A program made the position numbers and the translations under genes. This document shows, one piece after another, positions 36,074-47,203 of a stretch of DNA of 64,000 nt (position 1 is its first letter; each line of letters opens with the position of its first letter). The DNA lies in assembly GCA_902616595.1 (NCBI GenBank), contig CACMTJ010000004.1:35356-99355 (forward strand), in the 5' to 3' direction. The notes below the pieces were generated by a model. That model saw only the letters and a program-made list of their open reading frames with translations. It had not been told where the DNA came from and ran no database searches. The stretch is from an uncultured Prochlorococcus sp. GTDB taxonomy: Bacteria > Cyanobacteriota > Cyanobacteriia > PCC-6307 > Cyanobiaceae.

Positions 36074-37162
36074 GTGCCTACAACAAAGAAAAGAAGAGTT
36101 TTTCCCTTTACAGCTGTAATTGGTCAAGAAGAAATGAAATTAGCTCTCTTATTAAATGTTATTGATCCAAGAATTGGAGGCGTGATGATAATGGGTGATA
36201 GAGGGACTGGAAAGTCTACTACAATCAGAGCCTTAGCTGATTTGTTGCCTGCAATCGATGTTGTTAAAGACGATCCATATAATAGTTCTCTAGTCGATCC
36301 TGATTTACAAAGTAAAGAAGTTTTAGAAAAAATTACTCAAGGAGAAAATCTAGAGAGTATTCAAAAACAAGTACCTATGGTTGACTTGCCTTTAGGGGCT
36401 ACTGAAGACAGACTTTGTGGAACCATTGATATTGAGAAGGCTTTGAGTGAGGGTGTTAAGGCATTTGAACCAGGATTATTAGCAAAAGCTAATAGGGGTT
36501 TGTTATACGTTGATGAAGTGAATTTACTTGATGATCATTTAGTTGATGTACTTCTAGATTCGGCTGCTTCCGGATGGAACACAGTTGAAAGGGAGGGGGT
36601 TTCAGTTCGACACCCAGCTAGATTTGTCCTTATTGGTTCAGGTAACCCAGAAGAAGGTGAGTTAAGGCCTCAACTGTTGGACAGGTTTGGAATGAGTGTT
36701 GAGGTTAAGACAGTTAGAGATGCTGAATTAAGAGTTCAGGTTGTAGATCAAAGAACTTCTTTTGACGATAATCCTGATGAGTTTTCATTGAGCGTAGAGA
36801 AACAACAGGATGAACTTCAACAAAAGGTCATAAAAGCACAAGAAATATTAAATTCTGTTCAAATGGACGATGACCTAAGATTGAATATTTCTGCAATCTG
36901 CGGAGAACTAGATGTTGATGGTTTACGTGGAGATATTGTTACAAATCGATCGGCAAGAGCAATTGCAGCCTTTGAGGGCAGAACTGAAGTGCAAGAAGAT
37001 GACATAGCAAGGGTTATTTCTTGCTCTTTAAGACACAGACTAAGAAAAGATCCCTTAGAACAAGTTGATTCAGGTGAAAGAGTTATTCAAGCTTTTTGTA
37101 AAGTATTTGATTTAGATGAAAAAGAAAATCTTTCAAAATTTCAATTGTCTGCAGAAGCTTAA
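36074..37162 (+). CDS. chlI: Magnesium chelatase ATPase subunit I (GTG start)
   Basis: [46 protein letters not shown]. Confidence 0.97.
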   Translation: MPTTKKRRVFPFTAVIGQEEMKLALLLNVIDPRIGGVMIMGDRGTGKSTTIRALADLLPAIDVVKDDPYNSSLVDPDLQSKEVLEKITQGENLESIQKQVPMVDLPLGATEDRLCGTIDIEKALSEGVKAFEPGLLAKANRGLLYVDEVNLLDDHLVDVLLDSAASGWNTVEREGVSVRHPARFVLIGSGNPEEGELRPQLLDRFGMSVEVKTVRDAELRVQVVDQRTSFDDNPDEFSLSVEKQQDELQQKVIKAQEILNSVQMDDDLRLNISAICGELDVDGLRGDIVTNRSARAIAAFEGRTEVQEDDIARVISCSLRHRLRKDPLEQVDSGERVIQAFCKVFDLDEKENLSKFQLSAEA

Positions 37163-37167
37163 TTACA

Positions 37168-37641
37168 GTGAGAATAATTGGGATTGACCCTGGATTAGCT
37201 AGAGTTGGTTATGGAATTATTGAAATAGAGAATGAAAAAAAGATATTATTAGATTGTGGTGTTATTGAGACAAGAAAAGATAAAAAAGAAGAAGATAGAC
37301 TTTATGAGATATTCAAAGATCTTAATGAATTAATAAATCATTGGAATCCAACATCAGCGGCGGTAGAAAAATTTTTCTTTTACAGATCAAGCACTACCAT
37401 TAGTGTGGTGCAGGCTAGAGGCGTGATTATGATGGTATTGGCCTCAAAAAAAATTCATGTTAGTGAATATTCTCCTGCTCAGATAAAATTAACCATTGCT
37501 GGGTCTGGAAAAGCATCTAAGAAAGAAGTTCTTGATGCTGTTATGTATAGCTTAGAACTTAAAAAACCTCCAAAACCTGATGATTCAGCAGATGCATTGG
37601 CCATAGCACTCACAAAACTAAATGAAGATGGCTTTAACTGA
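37168..37641 (+). CDS. ruvC: Crossover junction endodeoxyribonuclease RuvC (GTG start)
   Basis: [36 protein letters not shown]. Confidence 0.96.
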   Translation: MRIIGIDPGLARVGYGIIEIENEKKILLDCGVIETRKDKKEEDRLYEIFKDLNELINHWNPTSAAVEKFFFYRSSTTISVVQARGVIMMVLASKKIHVSEYSPAQIKLTIAGSGKASKKEVLDAVMYSLELKKPPKPDDSADALAIALTKLNEDGFN

Positions 37642-37650
37642 AAATTTGAT

Positions 37651-38208
37651 ATGAAGATCTTTGAAAATAAGAAATTGGAGAGGGATATGTTTAGAAAACT
37701 GAGAGATGGGATTTCTCTTAATCAAAGAGAAAATGTAGAAAAGAATGTAAGTTTGTATGTTGATTCATTTGTAAAAGGACATAAAAATATTGGTTATATA
37801 GCAATATATTGGCCTCTTAAAAATGAAGTAGATATTAGAAGTCTCAAGAAAAAATTTAATATAGCTTTGCCCAGATGCAAAAATAAAAAAGAGTTGTTAT
37901 TTTATCCATGGGATGAAGAACCTCTTACCAAAGATTCTGAAGGGATACTAAGTCCTAATAACTCTCCCCCATTAAGTTATTTGCAGATAAGCATAATACT
38001 TGTTCCATGTCTTTCCGTTGATAAAAATTTAACAAGATTAGGTTATGGAGGAGGTTATTTTGATAAGTTAAGGAAAGATAATAATTGGAAAAATGTTCCA
38101 TGCATAGGAGTACTAACTTCTAATTGTGTAAGTACGATTCCATTAACCAGAGCTGAGTGGGATATCCCTTTATCAGGCTTTATCACAGAAAAAGAAATAT
38201 TTGTATAA
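37651..38208 (+). CDS. 5-formyltetrahydrofolate cyclo-ligase
   Basis: YWPLKNEVDI, LVPCLSVDKNLTRLGYGGGYFDK. Confidence 0.93.
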   Translation: MKIFENKKLERDMFRKLRDGISLNQRENVEKNVSLYVDSFVKGHKNIGYIAIYWPLKNEVDIRSLKKKFNIALPRCKNKKELLFYPWDEEPLTKDSEGILSPNNSPPLSYLQISIILVPCLSVDKNLTRLGYGGGYFDKLRKDNNWKNVPCIGVLTSNCVSTIPLTRAEWDIPLSGFITEKEIFV

Positions 38209-38247
38209 TAGAAAATCTATAAAGTGATTAATTTATAGTTTTAAAAA

Positions 38248-38667
38248 ATGGAAAATCAGGAAAAATACAATAATTTATCAAAATTAGTAGAAAAATTAAA
38301 GAAATCAGAAGATCCAAAAAGAAAATATGAATACATTTTGTGGTTAGGTAAAAAATTGAAAGAACCAGATAGTGAAGTCCTTGTTGAAGAATATAAAGTT
38401 AAAGGATGCGTTTCAGAAGTTTTTGTTAAGGCAAATATTAAAAGCGGTAAATTATTTTGGGAAGGATATTCTGATGCTCTCATAACAAAGGGTTTGTTGG
38501 CCTTTCTAATAAGTGGATTAAATGAGTTAACACCAAATGAAGTTGTTGAAATAGATAAGAAATTTATTGAAGATACTGGTTTGAAAGCAAGCTTAACCCC
38601 TTCACGATCAAATGGTTTTTTAAACATATTATTGAAAATGCAGTCTCAAGCAAATGAATTTTTGTAG
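38248..38667 (+). CDS. sufE: SufE family cysteine desulfurase accessory protein
   Basis: YEYILWLGKKL, VKGCVSEVFV, GLLAFLISGL. Confidence 0.93.
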   Translation: MENQEKYNNLSKLVEKLKKSEDPKRKYEYILWLGKKLKEPDSEVLVEEYKVKGCVSEVFVKANIKSGKLFWEGYSDALITKGLLAFLISGLNELTPNEVVEIDKKFIEDTGLKASLTPSRSNGFLNILLKMQSQANEFL

Positions 38668-38712
38668 GTCTAATAATATAAAATTAATTTCAAAGTAAAA
38701 AGAAATAAAACA

Positions 38713-40014
38713 ATGAGAAAATGCAAAATTGGTATTGTAGGTTTTGGAACTGTAGGTTCAGGGATTTATAAAATATTAACTTCTGAACTTGATTCACATC
38801 CAATTCTAAAAGAAATAGAAATTTCAAAAATAGCAGTTAAAGATCTTAATAAAAAAAGAGATATTGAGCTAGATAATAATTTATTAACTGATGATCCATT
38901 TAAATTAATTAATGACCCATCAATAGATGTAATTGTTGAAGTAATGGGTGGGGTTGATTTAGCGAAAGAAATTATTCTGCAAACATTAAAATTAGGTAAA
39001 TCTGTTGTTACCGCGAATAAAGCAGTTATTGCAAGATATGGAGAAGAAATATATAAAACTGCATCTAAAGAAGGAGTGTATATATTGTCAGAAGCCGCTG
39101 TTTGCGGGGGTATTCCAATAATTGAACCTTTAAAAAGATCATTAAAAAGTAACAGTATAAAAAAAATGGTTGGGATAATAAATGGCACAACAAATTTTAT
39201 TCTTTCAAAGATGGCAAATGAAAAAGCTGATTATAAAGAGACTTTAAAATTGGCCCAAAGCCTTGGTTACGCAGAATTTGATCCAACTGCAGATGTTGAG
39301 GGGCATGATGCTGCTGATAAGATTTCAATCCTTAGTGAACTCGCATTTGGAGGAAAAATCAAAAGAGAGGAGATACATTCTGAGGGTATTAGTAAAATTA
39401 ATCTCAAGGATATCGAATATGCCAATAAATTAGGATTTGAAATAAAACTTTTAGCGCTCTCCGAAAGGGGACAAACAAATAGTAATAATTCACTTGCTTT
39501 GAATATTTGGGTAGGCCCTTCTTTGATTCCAAAATCTCATCCATTGGCAACAGTTAAGGGAGTTAACAATGCCTTATTGATAGAGGCTGATCCTCTAGGA
39601 GAGATAATGTTATATGGTCCTGGTGCAGGGAGTGGCCCAACTGCTGCATCTGTAGTATCAGATATATTAAATCTGCATGCCGCCTCAGGAAAAAATAATA
39701 ATTCAGTCGATCCATTGTTATCTTTTGATTTCTGGAGAACCTGTCATATCATAGAATCTTCACAAATAAACAAAAAAAATTACCTTAGAATTATTTGTCT
39801 TGATAGTCCAGGCGTCATAGGAAAGATTGGAGATATTTTTGGAAAGAATAATGTATCAATCGAATCAATTGTTCAACTTGATGCAAGTGAGGACAAAGCA
39901 GAAATTGTTGTTATTACTCATGAGGTGAATAATGGAGATTTTGAGAAATCGAAAGATGAAATAAATTCGCTAAATGAAGTCAAAATTATTGCAAGTCAAT
40001 TAAGTTGTATTTAA
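38713..40014 (+). CDS. hom: Homoserine dehydrogenase
   Basis: GIVGFGTVGSGIY, VEVMGGVDLAKE, VTANKAVIA, GIINGTTNFILSKM, C-terminal ACT domain. Confidence 0.96.
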   Translation: MRKCKIGIVGFGTVGSGIYKILTSELDSHPILKEIEISKIAVKDLNKKRDIELDNNLLTDDPFKLINDPSIDVIVEVMGGVDLAKEIILQTLKLGKSVVTANKAVIARYGEEIYKTASKEGVYILSEAAVCGGIPIIEPLKRSLKSNSIKKMVGIINGTTNFILSKMANEKADYKETLKLAQSLGYAEFDPTADVEGHDAADKISILSELAFGGKIKREEIHSEGISKINLKDIEYANKLGFEIKLLALSERGQTNSNNSLALNIWVGPSLIPKSHPLATVKGVNNALLIEADPLGEIMLYGPGAGSGPTAASVVSDILNLHAASGKNNNSVDPLLSFDFWRTCHIIESSQINKKNYLRIICLDSPGVIGKIGDIFGKNNVSIESIVQLDASEDKAEIVVITHEVNNGDFEKSKDEINSLNEVKIIASQLSCI

Positions 40015-40063
40015 AAAAATAGTTTGCAAATTTCTTGATAGCTTGGTAAACCGAAGAAAGTAA

Positions 40064-40351
40064 GTGTTTGGTTTTAGGACCCTAATGATTCATTCAAAAC
40101 TACTAGACAGTGAAAATAATAATTTAATTTTTTCTGAAAACCTTTATAAAGGTGCTTGTGTAAAAATTAAAAATAGCAATAAGACTTTTCAAGTAATTGG
40201 ATTAAATATAAGTAAAAAAATTTGTTGGGTGAGAGAGTGGCCTTTTGCCTGTAATTCTAAAAAAACATTTGCTTTAGAAATAAATCAAATAATCTTACAA
40301 ATTTTCTGCTCAAATAATTCTTCAGAAAAACTAAGTAATTATGAAATATGA
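40064..40351 (+). CDS. Hypothetical protein
   Basis: Intact ORF overlapping the start of the next gene by 4 nt (ATGA). Confidence 0.55.
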   Translation: MFGFRTLMIHSKLLDSENNNLIFSENLYKGACVKIKNSNKTFQVIGLNISKKICWVREWPFACNSKKTFALEINQIILQIFCSNNSSEKLSNYEI

Positions 40352-41919
40352 AAAAAAAAATTGTTTTATCAATATTTATTATTTTAATTTCTTTTTTACA
40401 GAATTCTTGCGGCTCAAAAAGAATATCTAAAAAAATAATAGTAGCAAGTTCTGGAAAAATTGAATCTTTAGATCCAGCTAGAGCAAATACTCTTAAAGCA
40501 ATTCAATTAATCAGTTCTCTTGGAGACACATTATATGAATTAAATTCTGATGGAGAACTAATCCCTCAATTAGCCTCGGGGATGCCAGTTATTTCAAAGG
40601 ATAGACTTCAAATAACTATCAATTTAAGAAAGAATGTTTTTTTTCACGATGGAACTGCATTTAATTCAAATGCTATGAAGTTCACCTTTGATAGATTCAA
40701 AAGAATTGGAACGATGAACTATATTTTAGGAAATAAGATTAAATCAATAGAAACTCCAAGTGAATATTCAGTAATAATAAATTTGAATAAACCATCAAGT
40801 TCTTTAAATGGTTTACTCACATCAGTAAATTTAACTCCAATATCTCCTACATTTTACAAACAATATTCTGATAAGTTTCTAAATGAAAAATTCGTTGGTA
40901 CTGGCAAGTATGTGCTGACTAGTTTTTCTAATGAAGTTCAATCAATTGATCCATATTTGAATTATTGGGGTGAAAAGCCCTTTAATAAAGGCGTTAAGTT
41001 TGTGGGATATTCAAATTCATCATCTCTTTTTGGGGCTTTAAAAAGTAAACAAATTGATGTGCTTTTATCAAATTCAATTGATGATAGTCAGAGAAAAAGT
41101 TTAAATAATTTAAGCAAAAATAAACAGTTTAATGAAGGTAATAGCCCTTTCACTGAATTAAGTTTTATAAGCCTTAAAACTAGTTCTTATCCCCTAAATA
41201 ATCTTAATTTAAGACTGGCTTTGGCAAAAAGTCTTAATAGAAAATTGATTAGTGAGAAAGTAAGTTATGGATTAAGGAAGCCCTCTAGATCAATTATTCC
41301 TCCGATATTAAAAAAAGATAATCAAGAACTGTGGCCTAAATACGATTATTTAGAAGCAAGAAGGTTATTGCAAGAAGAAAATTATTGCAATGGAAATATT
41401 CTAAAAATACCTCTTACTTATAGATCGAATGTACCAGCTGACAAGCTTATTGCTCTGACATGGCAAGAAGAAATTAAAAGATCTTTGAAAGATTGTATTG
41501 ATATTGAACTCAATGGGGTTGAATCTACAACAGTTTATAAGAATTTAAGTTTAGGAATTTATACGGCAGTTCTTCTCGATTGGACTGGGGCGTATTCAGA
41601 TCCAGAGGCCTATCTCACCCCTCTTTTAAGTTGTAATGAAATAGTTGATGGCATATGTAAAAAAGGCGAATCAGTTTACAGCGGTAGTTTTTGGGGATCT
41701 AATAAAGTAGAAAGTTTATTTCTTGAGAGTGAAAAAATAAGTGGAAAGAAAAGATTAGAAAAACTTGTTGAAATCGAAAAAATAGCAGCACGTTCAATAC
41801 CTTATATTCCTATTTGGATATCCTCTCAAAAAGCATGGTCACAAAATAAAATATCAAAACCTATTTTTAATGGTGCAGGAATAATTTCATTGAGTGATCT
41901 TGAGTTAATTAATGAGTAG
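40348..41919 (+). CDS. Peptide/nickel-type ABC transporter substrate-binding lipoprotein
   Basis: Lipobox LQNSCG, SBP_bac_5-like: ESLDPARANT, INLRKNVFFHDGTAFNSNAMKFTFDR. Confidence 0.93.
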   Translation: MKKKIVLSIFIILISFLQNSCGSKRISKKIIVASSGKIESLDPARANTLKAIQLISSLGDTLYELNSDGELIPQLASGMPVISKDRLQITINLRKNVFFHDGTAFNSNAMKFTFDRFKRIGTMNYILGNKIKSIETPSEYSVIINLNKPSSSLNGLLTSVNLTPISPTFYKQYSDKFLNEKFVGTGKYVLTSFSNEVQSIDPYLNYWGEKPFNKGVKFVGYSNSSSLFGALKSKQIDVLLSNSIDDSQRKSLNNLSKNKQFNEGNSPFTELSFISLKTSSYPLNNLNLRLALAKSLNRKLISEKVSYGLRKPSRSIIPPILKKDNQELWPKYDYLEARRLLQEENYCNGNILKIPLTYRSNVPADKLIALTWQEEIKRSLKDCIDIELNGVESTTVYKNLSLGIYTAVLLDWTGAYSDPEAYLTPLLSCNEIVDGICKKGESVYSGSFWGSNKVESLFLESEKISGKKRLEKLVEIEKIAARSIPYIPIWISSQKAWSQNKISKPIFNGAGIISLSDLELINE

Positions 41920-42934
41920 AAATTTAAATAAATTACTAAATTATTCCCTATTAAAAATTTCATTAATACCCATAATGTTATGGATAATTTCTTCATTAGT
42001 TTTTATTTTATTAAGAGTTGCTCCCGGCGATCCTGTCGACGCAATACTTGGATCTGGTGCAGATGAAGTTTCTAGGGAACTTCTAAGAAATAAATTGGGG
42101 CTAAATGAACCTTTAATAAATCAATATTTTTCATATATTAAAAATATATTGCACTTAGATTTTGGGCAATCTCTTAGTACCCAAGAGTCTGTCCTTAATA
42201 TTATTATTAAGTCATTCCCTGCAAGTCTTGAGCTTGGATTCTTTTCAATATTAAGTGCCACACTAATAGGCTTCCCATTGGGATTACTTGGCTTAAGAAA
42301 TAGAGGGAAAAAGACTGATTATATTGCGAGAATATTAGGAATTGCCACATATGCGATCCCTCCTTTTTGGGGAGCAATGTTAGCGCAATTATTATTTTCT
42401 GTATTTTTTAATATTTCCCCAATTGGAGGTAGATTTCCAATATTTCAACAACAACCTCAGATTACAGGTTTTCTAGTTTTAGATAGTATTCTTTCAAATA
42501 ATATTATTGCTTTGAAAGATAGTCTTTATCATCTCGCACTTCCTTCGATTACCCTTGGCTTTTTATTAAGTGGCATATTCAGCCGCTCATTAAGAGTAAA
42601 TTTGGATAAGACATTAAAAAGTGATTATGTAAATGCTGCTTTATGTAGAGGAATATCAAGGAAAAAAATATTTTTAAACCATGCATTGCCTAATGCTCTA
42701 TTGCCAATCGTAACTATTTCTGGCTTGACTATGGCCTCATTAGCAGGAGGTGCTCTATTGTTCGAGGTAACTTTTTCATGGCCAGGTATTGCTTTAAGAT
42801 TACATGAAGCTATTTCTCAAAGAGACTATACCTTGGTTCAAGGAATTGTAATTTTTACCTCTATGCTCATAGTCTCTTTAAATCTCTTAGTGGATATTTT
42901 AATCGCATATTTAGATCCCCGAATAGAGTACTAA
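41912..42934 (+). CDS. Peptide/nickel-type ABC transporter permease (DppB-like)
   Basis: RVAPGDPVDAILG, HLDFGQSLST, EAA-like loop YVNAALCRGISRKKIFLNHALPNALLP. Confidence 0.94.
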   Translation: MSRNLNKLLNYSLLKISLIPIMLWIISSLVFILLRVAPGDPVDAILGSGADEVSRELLRNKLGLNEPLINQYFSYIKNILHLDFGQSLSTQESVLNIIIKSFPASLELGFFSILSATLIGFPLGLLGLRNRGKKTDYIARILGIATYAIPPFWGAMLAQLLFSVFFNISPIGGRFPIFQQQPQITGFLVLDSILSNNIIALKDSLYHLALPSITLGFLLSGIFSRSLRVNLDKTLKSDYVNAALCRGISRKKIFLNHALPNALLPIVTISGLTMASLAGGALLFEVTFSWPGIALRLHEAISQRDYTLVQGIVIFTSMLIVSLNLLVDILIAYLDPRIEY

Positions 42935-44481
42935 TTTTTGGAAATTTCTTTTATTGTTTCAAGATCTAAAAGATGGAAATCAAGTCCTAAATCTCTTTGG
43001 TTTTTAATCACATTAGGGATCTTTTGATCTTTAATATTTTTTAAAAATTCAACTATAAATTTCTTAGATAAATCTTGCACTAATATTGGCTCTGAACCAA
43101 TAAAAGATTCACTTATTTTAAAGACGTCATTATTTTCTTCATGGCTTTTATTAATTCTTATTGGAGAAAAATGACTTGCTCCTTCAATAATTAAAAATCT
43201 ATTTGATGGATTATTTAAAGCAGAAAAGACTCTAAATTGTTCATTTATTAATGGTGTAATAAGGTCAAACGTACCACCTATTAGAAGAGTTGGTGTTTTA
43301 ATGCCTGTACTATTTTCTTTTGGCCATACTAAACTGCCAAATGAATTAAAACCTATAATCGCACTGGCCTTATTAGTGTTTTTTTTCTTTGGGAATGGTA
43401 TTTCGCTCAACTGACATTGAAGTAATTTAGATAAATTTGTTACCGCAAAGTCTTTTAATGCCGAATCGCAATTTTCCTCTAGTTGATCATTAGGTTTATT
43501 GCCTTCATATAAAAGTGCTATTAAAGCACCAAGCGAATGCCCCATTAAAATATAAGAATCATTAGGTAAATCAAATTCTCCATTTTCATGAGCTTTTAAT
43601 ACAGCATCTAAATCTTTAATTCTATACAAGAAAAAGTCTGCACTTCCTGGGATCGTTTCCTTACCTTCAAGAACTTCTATAAATGAATCTAAATTACTCC
43701 CTCTATGATCTATGAATAATATTGGCCAACCTCTTTTAGCCAATTCGTTGCCTATCCATTTAAAATTATTAATTTCGCCTCCAAGTCCTGGCATAAAAAT
43801 TACTAGTTCTTTCTCAACGTTTGTTTTATTGTTTTTCCATATTTCAATTTCAAAAGGTTTCACTCGGTGAGGGGCATAAATTTTTTTATCAATTTTTATT
43901 AGATCTTGAGTTGATTCTTTTTCAGTTTTTTTAAAAGAATTATGGTTCGTTTTTTCAAGTTTATTTAATTTGGATAAAAGTTCTTGTTGCATTGATAATT
44001 CATTTTTCCAAGATGAAATTATTAAAATTAAATTATCAATATCTAGTGAAATTTCTTCTGATGGTAATGCCTTTATGATTTCTAAAGTTGAAACTTCTTT
44101 TTTTTGATCTAATAAATTTTCTATAGTGTTATAAATTTCTGTTCCATTATTGTCATTTGGAACTTTAATGCTTTTGCTTAATTCTGTAAGAATTTTACGC
44201 CCTATCCAGCTTCTTAATATTTCTCTATTTAATCCCTCTTCTTTGAAAACTGGAAATTCTAAAAATTTTGACAATTCAAAAACTCTTATTAATCCAATTT
44301 TTTTTAACCAATCTATTAATTCTGTTGAATCATCTTTGTATTTCTCTAATTTTGATAATTGTTCTATAGTAAGAGGGATTTCCATCTCTTCAAATTTAAT
44401 ATTTATTTTTTCAGCGGCATTTAATCCATTATTAAAAAATAAACCACAAAAACTAAAAAAAATTATAAAAATGTATTTCAC
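42931..44481 (-). CDS. Secreted alpha/beta hydrolase with N-terminal DUF1400-like region
   Basis: Signal peptide; LVIFMPGLGGE, DHRGSNLDSF, MGHSLGALIAL, GASHFSPI. Confidence 0.82.
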   Translation of the reverse strand: MKYIFIIFFSFCGLFFNNGLNAAEKINIKFEEMEIPLTIEQLSKLEKYKDDSTELIDWLKKIGLIRVFELSKFLEFPVFKEEGLNREILRSWIGRKILTELSKSIKVPNDNNGTEIYNTIENLLDQKKEVSTLEIIKALPSEEISLDIDNLILIISSWKNELSMQQELLSKLNKLEKTNHNSFKKTEKESTQDLIKIDKKIYAPHRVKPFEIEIWKNNKTNVEKELVIFMPGLGGEINNFKWIGNELAKRGWPILFIDHRGSNLDSFIEVLEGKETIPGSADFFLYRIKDLDAVLKAHENGEFDLPNDSYILMGHSLGALIALLYEGNKPNDQLEENCDSALKDFAVTNLSKLLQCQLSEIPFPKKKNTNKASAIIGFNSFGSLVWPKENSTGIKTPTLLIGGTFDLITPLINEQFRVFSALNNPSNRFLIIEGASHFSPIRINKSHEENNDVFKISESFIGSEPILVQDLSKKFIVEFLKNIKDQKIPNVIKNQRDLGLDFHLLDLETIKEISKN

Positions 44482-44483
44482 TT

Positions 44484-45713
44484 GTGATTAGTCCAAATAG
44501 TTTACAAATTAGCAAAAATTGGTGGATTCAATTCCCATATCATTTGAGGTTAATAACCAAGATAAGATTTTACGCTGCATTTGGAGCAGGAGGTGTTATT
44601 TATTTAACATCACTTATTTTTAATAACATAGGATTATCGGCAACAGATATTGGCCTGGGGTTTACCATTTCAGCAATAATTGGAACCGTAACAAGACTAT
44701 TTACAGGTAATTATCTTAATAAAACTGGGAAAATACAATTTCCAATAATTACTTCTTCAATACTAAGTATTGCCGCTAGCTTATGCCTCATTTTTTCGAG
44801 AGATACCTTTTTATACATAATTGGACAATCATTTGTTGGAGCTGCTGCAGGAATATATTGGCCTGCCGCCGAGTTTGGAGTGCCCTATTTTTGCCATCCT
44901 ATCGAAACACGAAAAGCTTATGCTCTTGTAAGAAGTTCCGAGGCTTTAGGAATATTTCTAGGGGTATTCTTAGGGGGGTATATGACCAATTTTTTGTATT
45001 CTAAATCAATTTTTATTAATGATATATTTTGCATGTTAGCTATCACATATTTAATATCTAGAAATAGTTCTTCTATTAAAAAAAACTTACAAAATTTCCA
45101 AAAAAAATTAGTAAATCAAGTTAATCAGAGACAATTGAAATGGAATAAGAATTCAAAAATAATAATCTTATCTATTTTATTGATAACTACCTCTTTAGCT
45201 TTGATTCAAGTAACTTTGCCTCTGGATCTTGTTAAAGGTGGGGTATATCGTAATGCATTAAGCAAAGAAATTATTAGTCTTATAATTTCTATTCAGTTGA
45301 TTTTATTGTTGTTTTTACAATGGCCTGTCGGTTCTTGGATATCTAAGAAAGAAAGATTATTTGGCTTGAAATTTAGTTTAGTAAATTTCTCTTTAGCTTC
45401 ATTTTTATTATTTATTTCAAGTTATTTGAATATCCCAGCTTTTTATTTAATTTCTTTTGCATTGATTTTAGTAAGTTTAGGGACTGCTTCATTTCTTCCA
45501 ACATCAACAGATGTCGTTTTTAGAATAGCTCCTTCAAATAAAAAAGGTTTTGCACTTGCTCTACTATCACAGTGTTTCGCTATGGGTTATTTTTTGGGAC
45601 CATTTATTTCAGGGCGCATATTAGATCTGTTTGGTTATGCTTCAATAATCTGGCTTTCAATTTCTTGTTGTTGCTTTATTGTATTTGCAATTCTATTTAA
45701 GAGATTATTTTAA
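44484..45713 (+). CDS. MFS transporter
   Basis: About 12 hydrophobic segments; GAAAGIYWPAAEFGVPYF. Confidence 0.85.
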   Translation: MISPNSLQISKNWWIQFPYHLRLITKIRFYAAFGAGGVIYLTSLIFNNIGLSATDIGLGFTISAIIGTVTRLFTGNYLNKTGKIQFPIITSSILSIAASLCLIFSRDTFLYIIGQSFVGAAAGIYWPAAEFGVPYFCHPIETRKAYALVRSSEALGIFLGVFLGGYMTNFLYSKSIFINDIFCMLAITYLISRNSSSIKKNLQNFQKKLVNQVNQRQLKWNKNSKIIILSILLITTSLALIQVTLPLDLVKGGVYRNALSKEIISLIISIQLILLLFLQWPVGSWISKKERLFGLKFSLVNFSLASFLLFISSYLNIPAFYLISFALILVSLGTASFLPTSTDVVFRIAPSNKKGFALALLSQCFAMGYFLGPFISGRILDLFGYASIIWLSISCCCFIVFAILFKRLF

Positions 45714-46081
45714 TTAATCTTTTCTAATTCAATAATTCTTCTCTCTCTCAGAAATAAGAAAAAAGGTGCAGAGAATGCGAAGGCTATAAGAAAAGTTCCA
45801 ATGTATACAACCCACATATTCTTCATGTTTAGTTTTTTTGATTCATTTACTATCCAGATAAAAATAGCACTTGCACCTACTAATAAGTCTCTGGAAATTG
45901 ACTGAGCTGCAGGGTTTGCATTCGCTAATGAAATGAAGTTATTTATATCAAAGCTGTTTCCATATTCCCTAGCAAATTCGAAATTTGCCAACATTGGCAG
46001 GACAGCTCCCAAAATTGATAGAAAAAGGTAAAGATAAGATAGTATCTGTTTATTATCTTTTAAAATGTTAATGGAATTCAC
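45710..46081 (-). CDS. DUF2834 (Ycf49-like) membrane protein
   Basis: LYLFLSILGAVLPML, N-F---ANANPAAQSISRDLLVGASAIFIW. Confidence 0.75.
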   Translation of the reverse strand: MNSINILKDNKQILSYLYLFLSILGAVLPMLANFEFAREYGNSFDINNFISLANANPAAQSISRDLLVGASAIFIWIVNESKKLNMKNMWVVYIGTFLIAFAFSAPFFLFLRERRIIELEKIN

Positions 46082-46122
46082 TTGTCAAAATTATTTCTTT
46101 TAATAATAGTATTTAAAAGCTT

Positions 46123-46992
46123 ATGGTTGTTGAAAAGAATAATAAAGTTGAAGACTATAAATTTAAAAAAGGAAATTTAAATTTTGCCGTTATTGGTCAT
46201 GTTGAGTGGATAAATTTTTTAAGGGTTGATCAATTACCAAAACCCGGAGTCATTTCTCATTCTGAAAAGTCCCTTGAGTATCCAGCTGGTGGTGGATCTA
46301 TTATCGCGAAAATACTTTCTGATTTAACTTTAAATCAAATTCATTTTTTTACATCATTAGGTAATGATGATTATGGAGATAAGTGTTTCAAGATTCTCTC
46401 AAATATGGGAATTAAGTTACATGTGGCATGGCGTGACAAACCAACTAGAAGAGGTTTTAGTTTAATTGACTCTCAAGGTGAGAGAGCAATTACAGTTATT
46501 GGAGAAAGGTTAGCTCCAACTCATAAAGACAATTTAGACTGGAGCATTTTAAAAAAAATGGACGGAATTTTTATTACAGCATCTGATTCAGAGATTTTTA
46601 AAATCGCCAGATCAGCTTCAGTACTTTGTACAACTCCAAGAGTGGGGTTGAATACAATTAATCAATCAAATGTGCTTTTGGATGGATTAATAGGTAGTAA
46701 TCTTGATCCTGGTGAAGTTTTTTCTTTTTCTGAATTATCGTTAAAACCTAAATATACTTTTAAAACCGAAGGAGAGAAGGGAGGGATAGTATTCCCAGGA
46801 GGAAGATATAAGGCTCTTAAAAACAAAAAATTAAAGGTTGATTCTTATGGATGTGGCGATTCTTTTGCTGCTGGGATTCTTTATGGAATGGCATGTAAAT
46901 GGGATATAGATAAAAGTTTAAATCTTGCTAAAGTAATGGGAAGAGACGCCAGTGAATTTTTCGGACCATATGAAAATAGTGATGAAAAATAA
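46123..46992 (+). CDS. PfkB-family carbohydrate kinase
   Basis: YPAGGGSIIAKILSDL, VDSYGCGDSFAAGILYGMA. Confidence 0.92.
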   Translation: MVVEKNNKVEDYKFKKGNLNFAVIGHVEWINFLRVDQLPKPGVISHSEKSLEYPAGGGSIIAKILSDLTLNQIHFFTSLGNDDYGDKCFKILSNMGIKLHVAWRDKPTRRGFSLIDSQGERAITVIGERLAPTHKDNLDWSILKKMDGIFITASDSEIFKIARSASVLCTTPRVGLNTINQSNVLLDGLIGSNLDPGEVFSFSELSLKPKYTFKTEGEKGGIVFPGGRYKALKNKKLKVDSYGCGDSFAAGILYGMACKWDIDKSLNLAKVMGRDASEFFGPYENSDEK

Positions 46993-47008
46993 TTGATTTA
47001 AAATTAAT

Positions 47009-47200
47009 ATGAGCAATTTAGATAATAAAAATAAAAATATTCTTGTAGAAAATATTATTGTTTTCTTTTTATTTACTGTTATTTTAGTTTATAAATCTTT
47101 GAAAACTTTATCTAAAATTTTTTCTTATGGAATCTTAAAAAAAGAAATATTAACTACTAAAAGTAACTTAGGGGTAGATATACAAATAAAAATTAAATAG
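47009..47200 (+). CDS. Hypothetical small membrane protein
   Basis: Single TM segment, short intergenic distances. Confidence 0.5.
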   Translation: MSNLDNKNKNILVENIIVFFLFTVILVYKSLKTLSKIFSYGILKKEILTTKSNLGVDIQIKIK

Positions 47201-47203
47201 GTA

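Noticed and set aside
38256-39188. Minus ORFs of 123 and 140 aa
   Set aside because: Antisense to sufE and hom, low-complexity shadow translation
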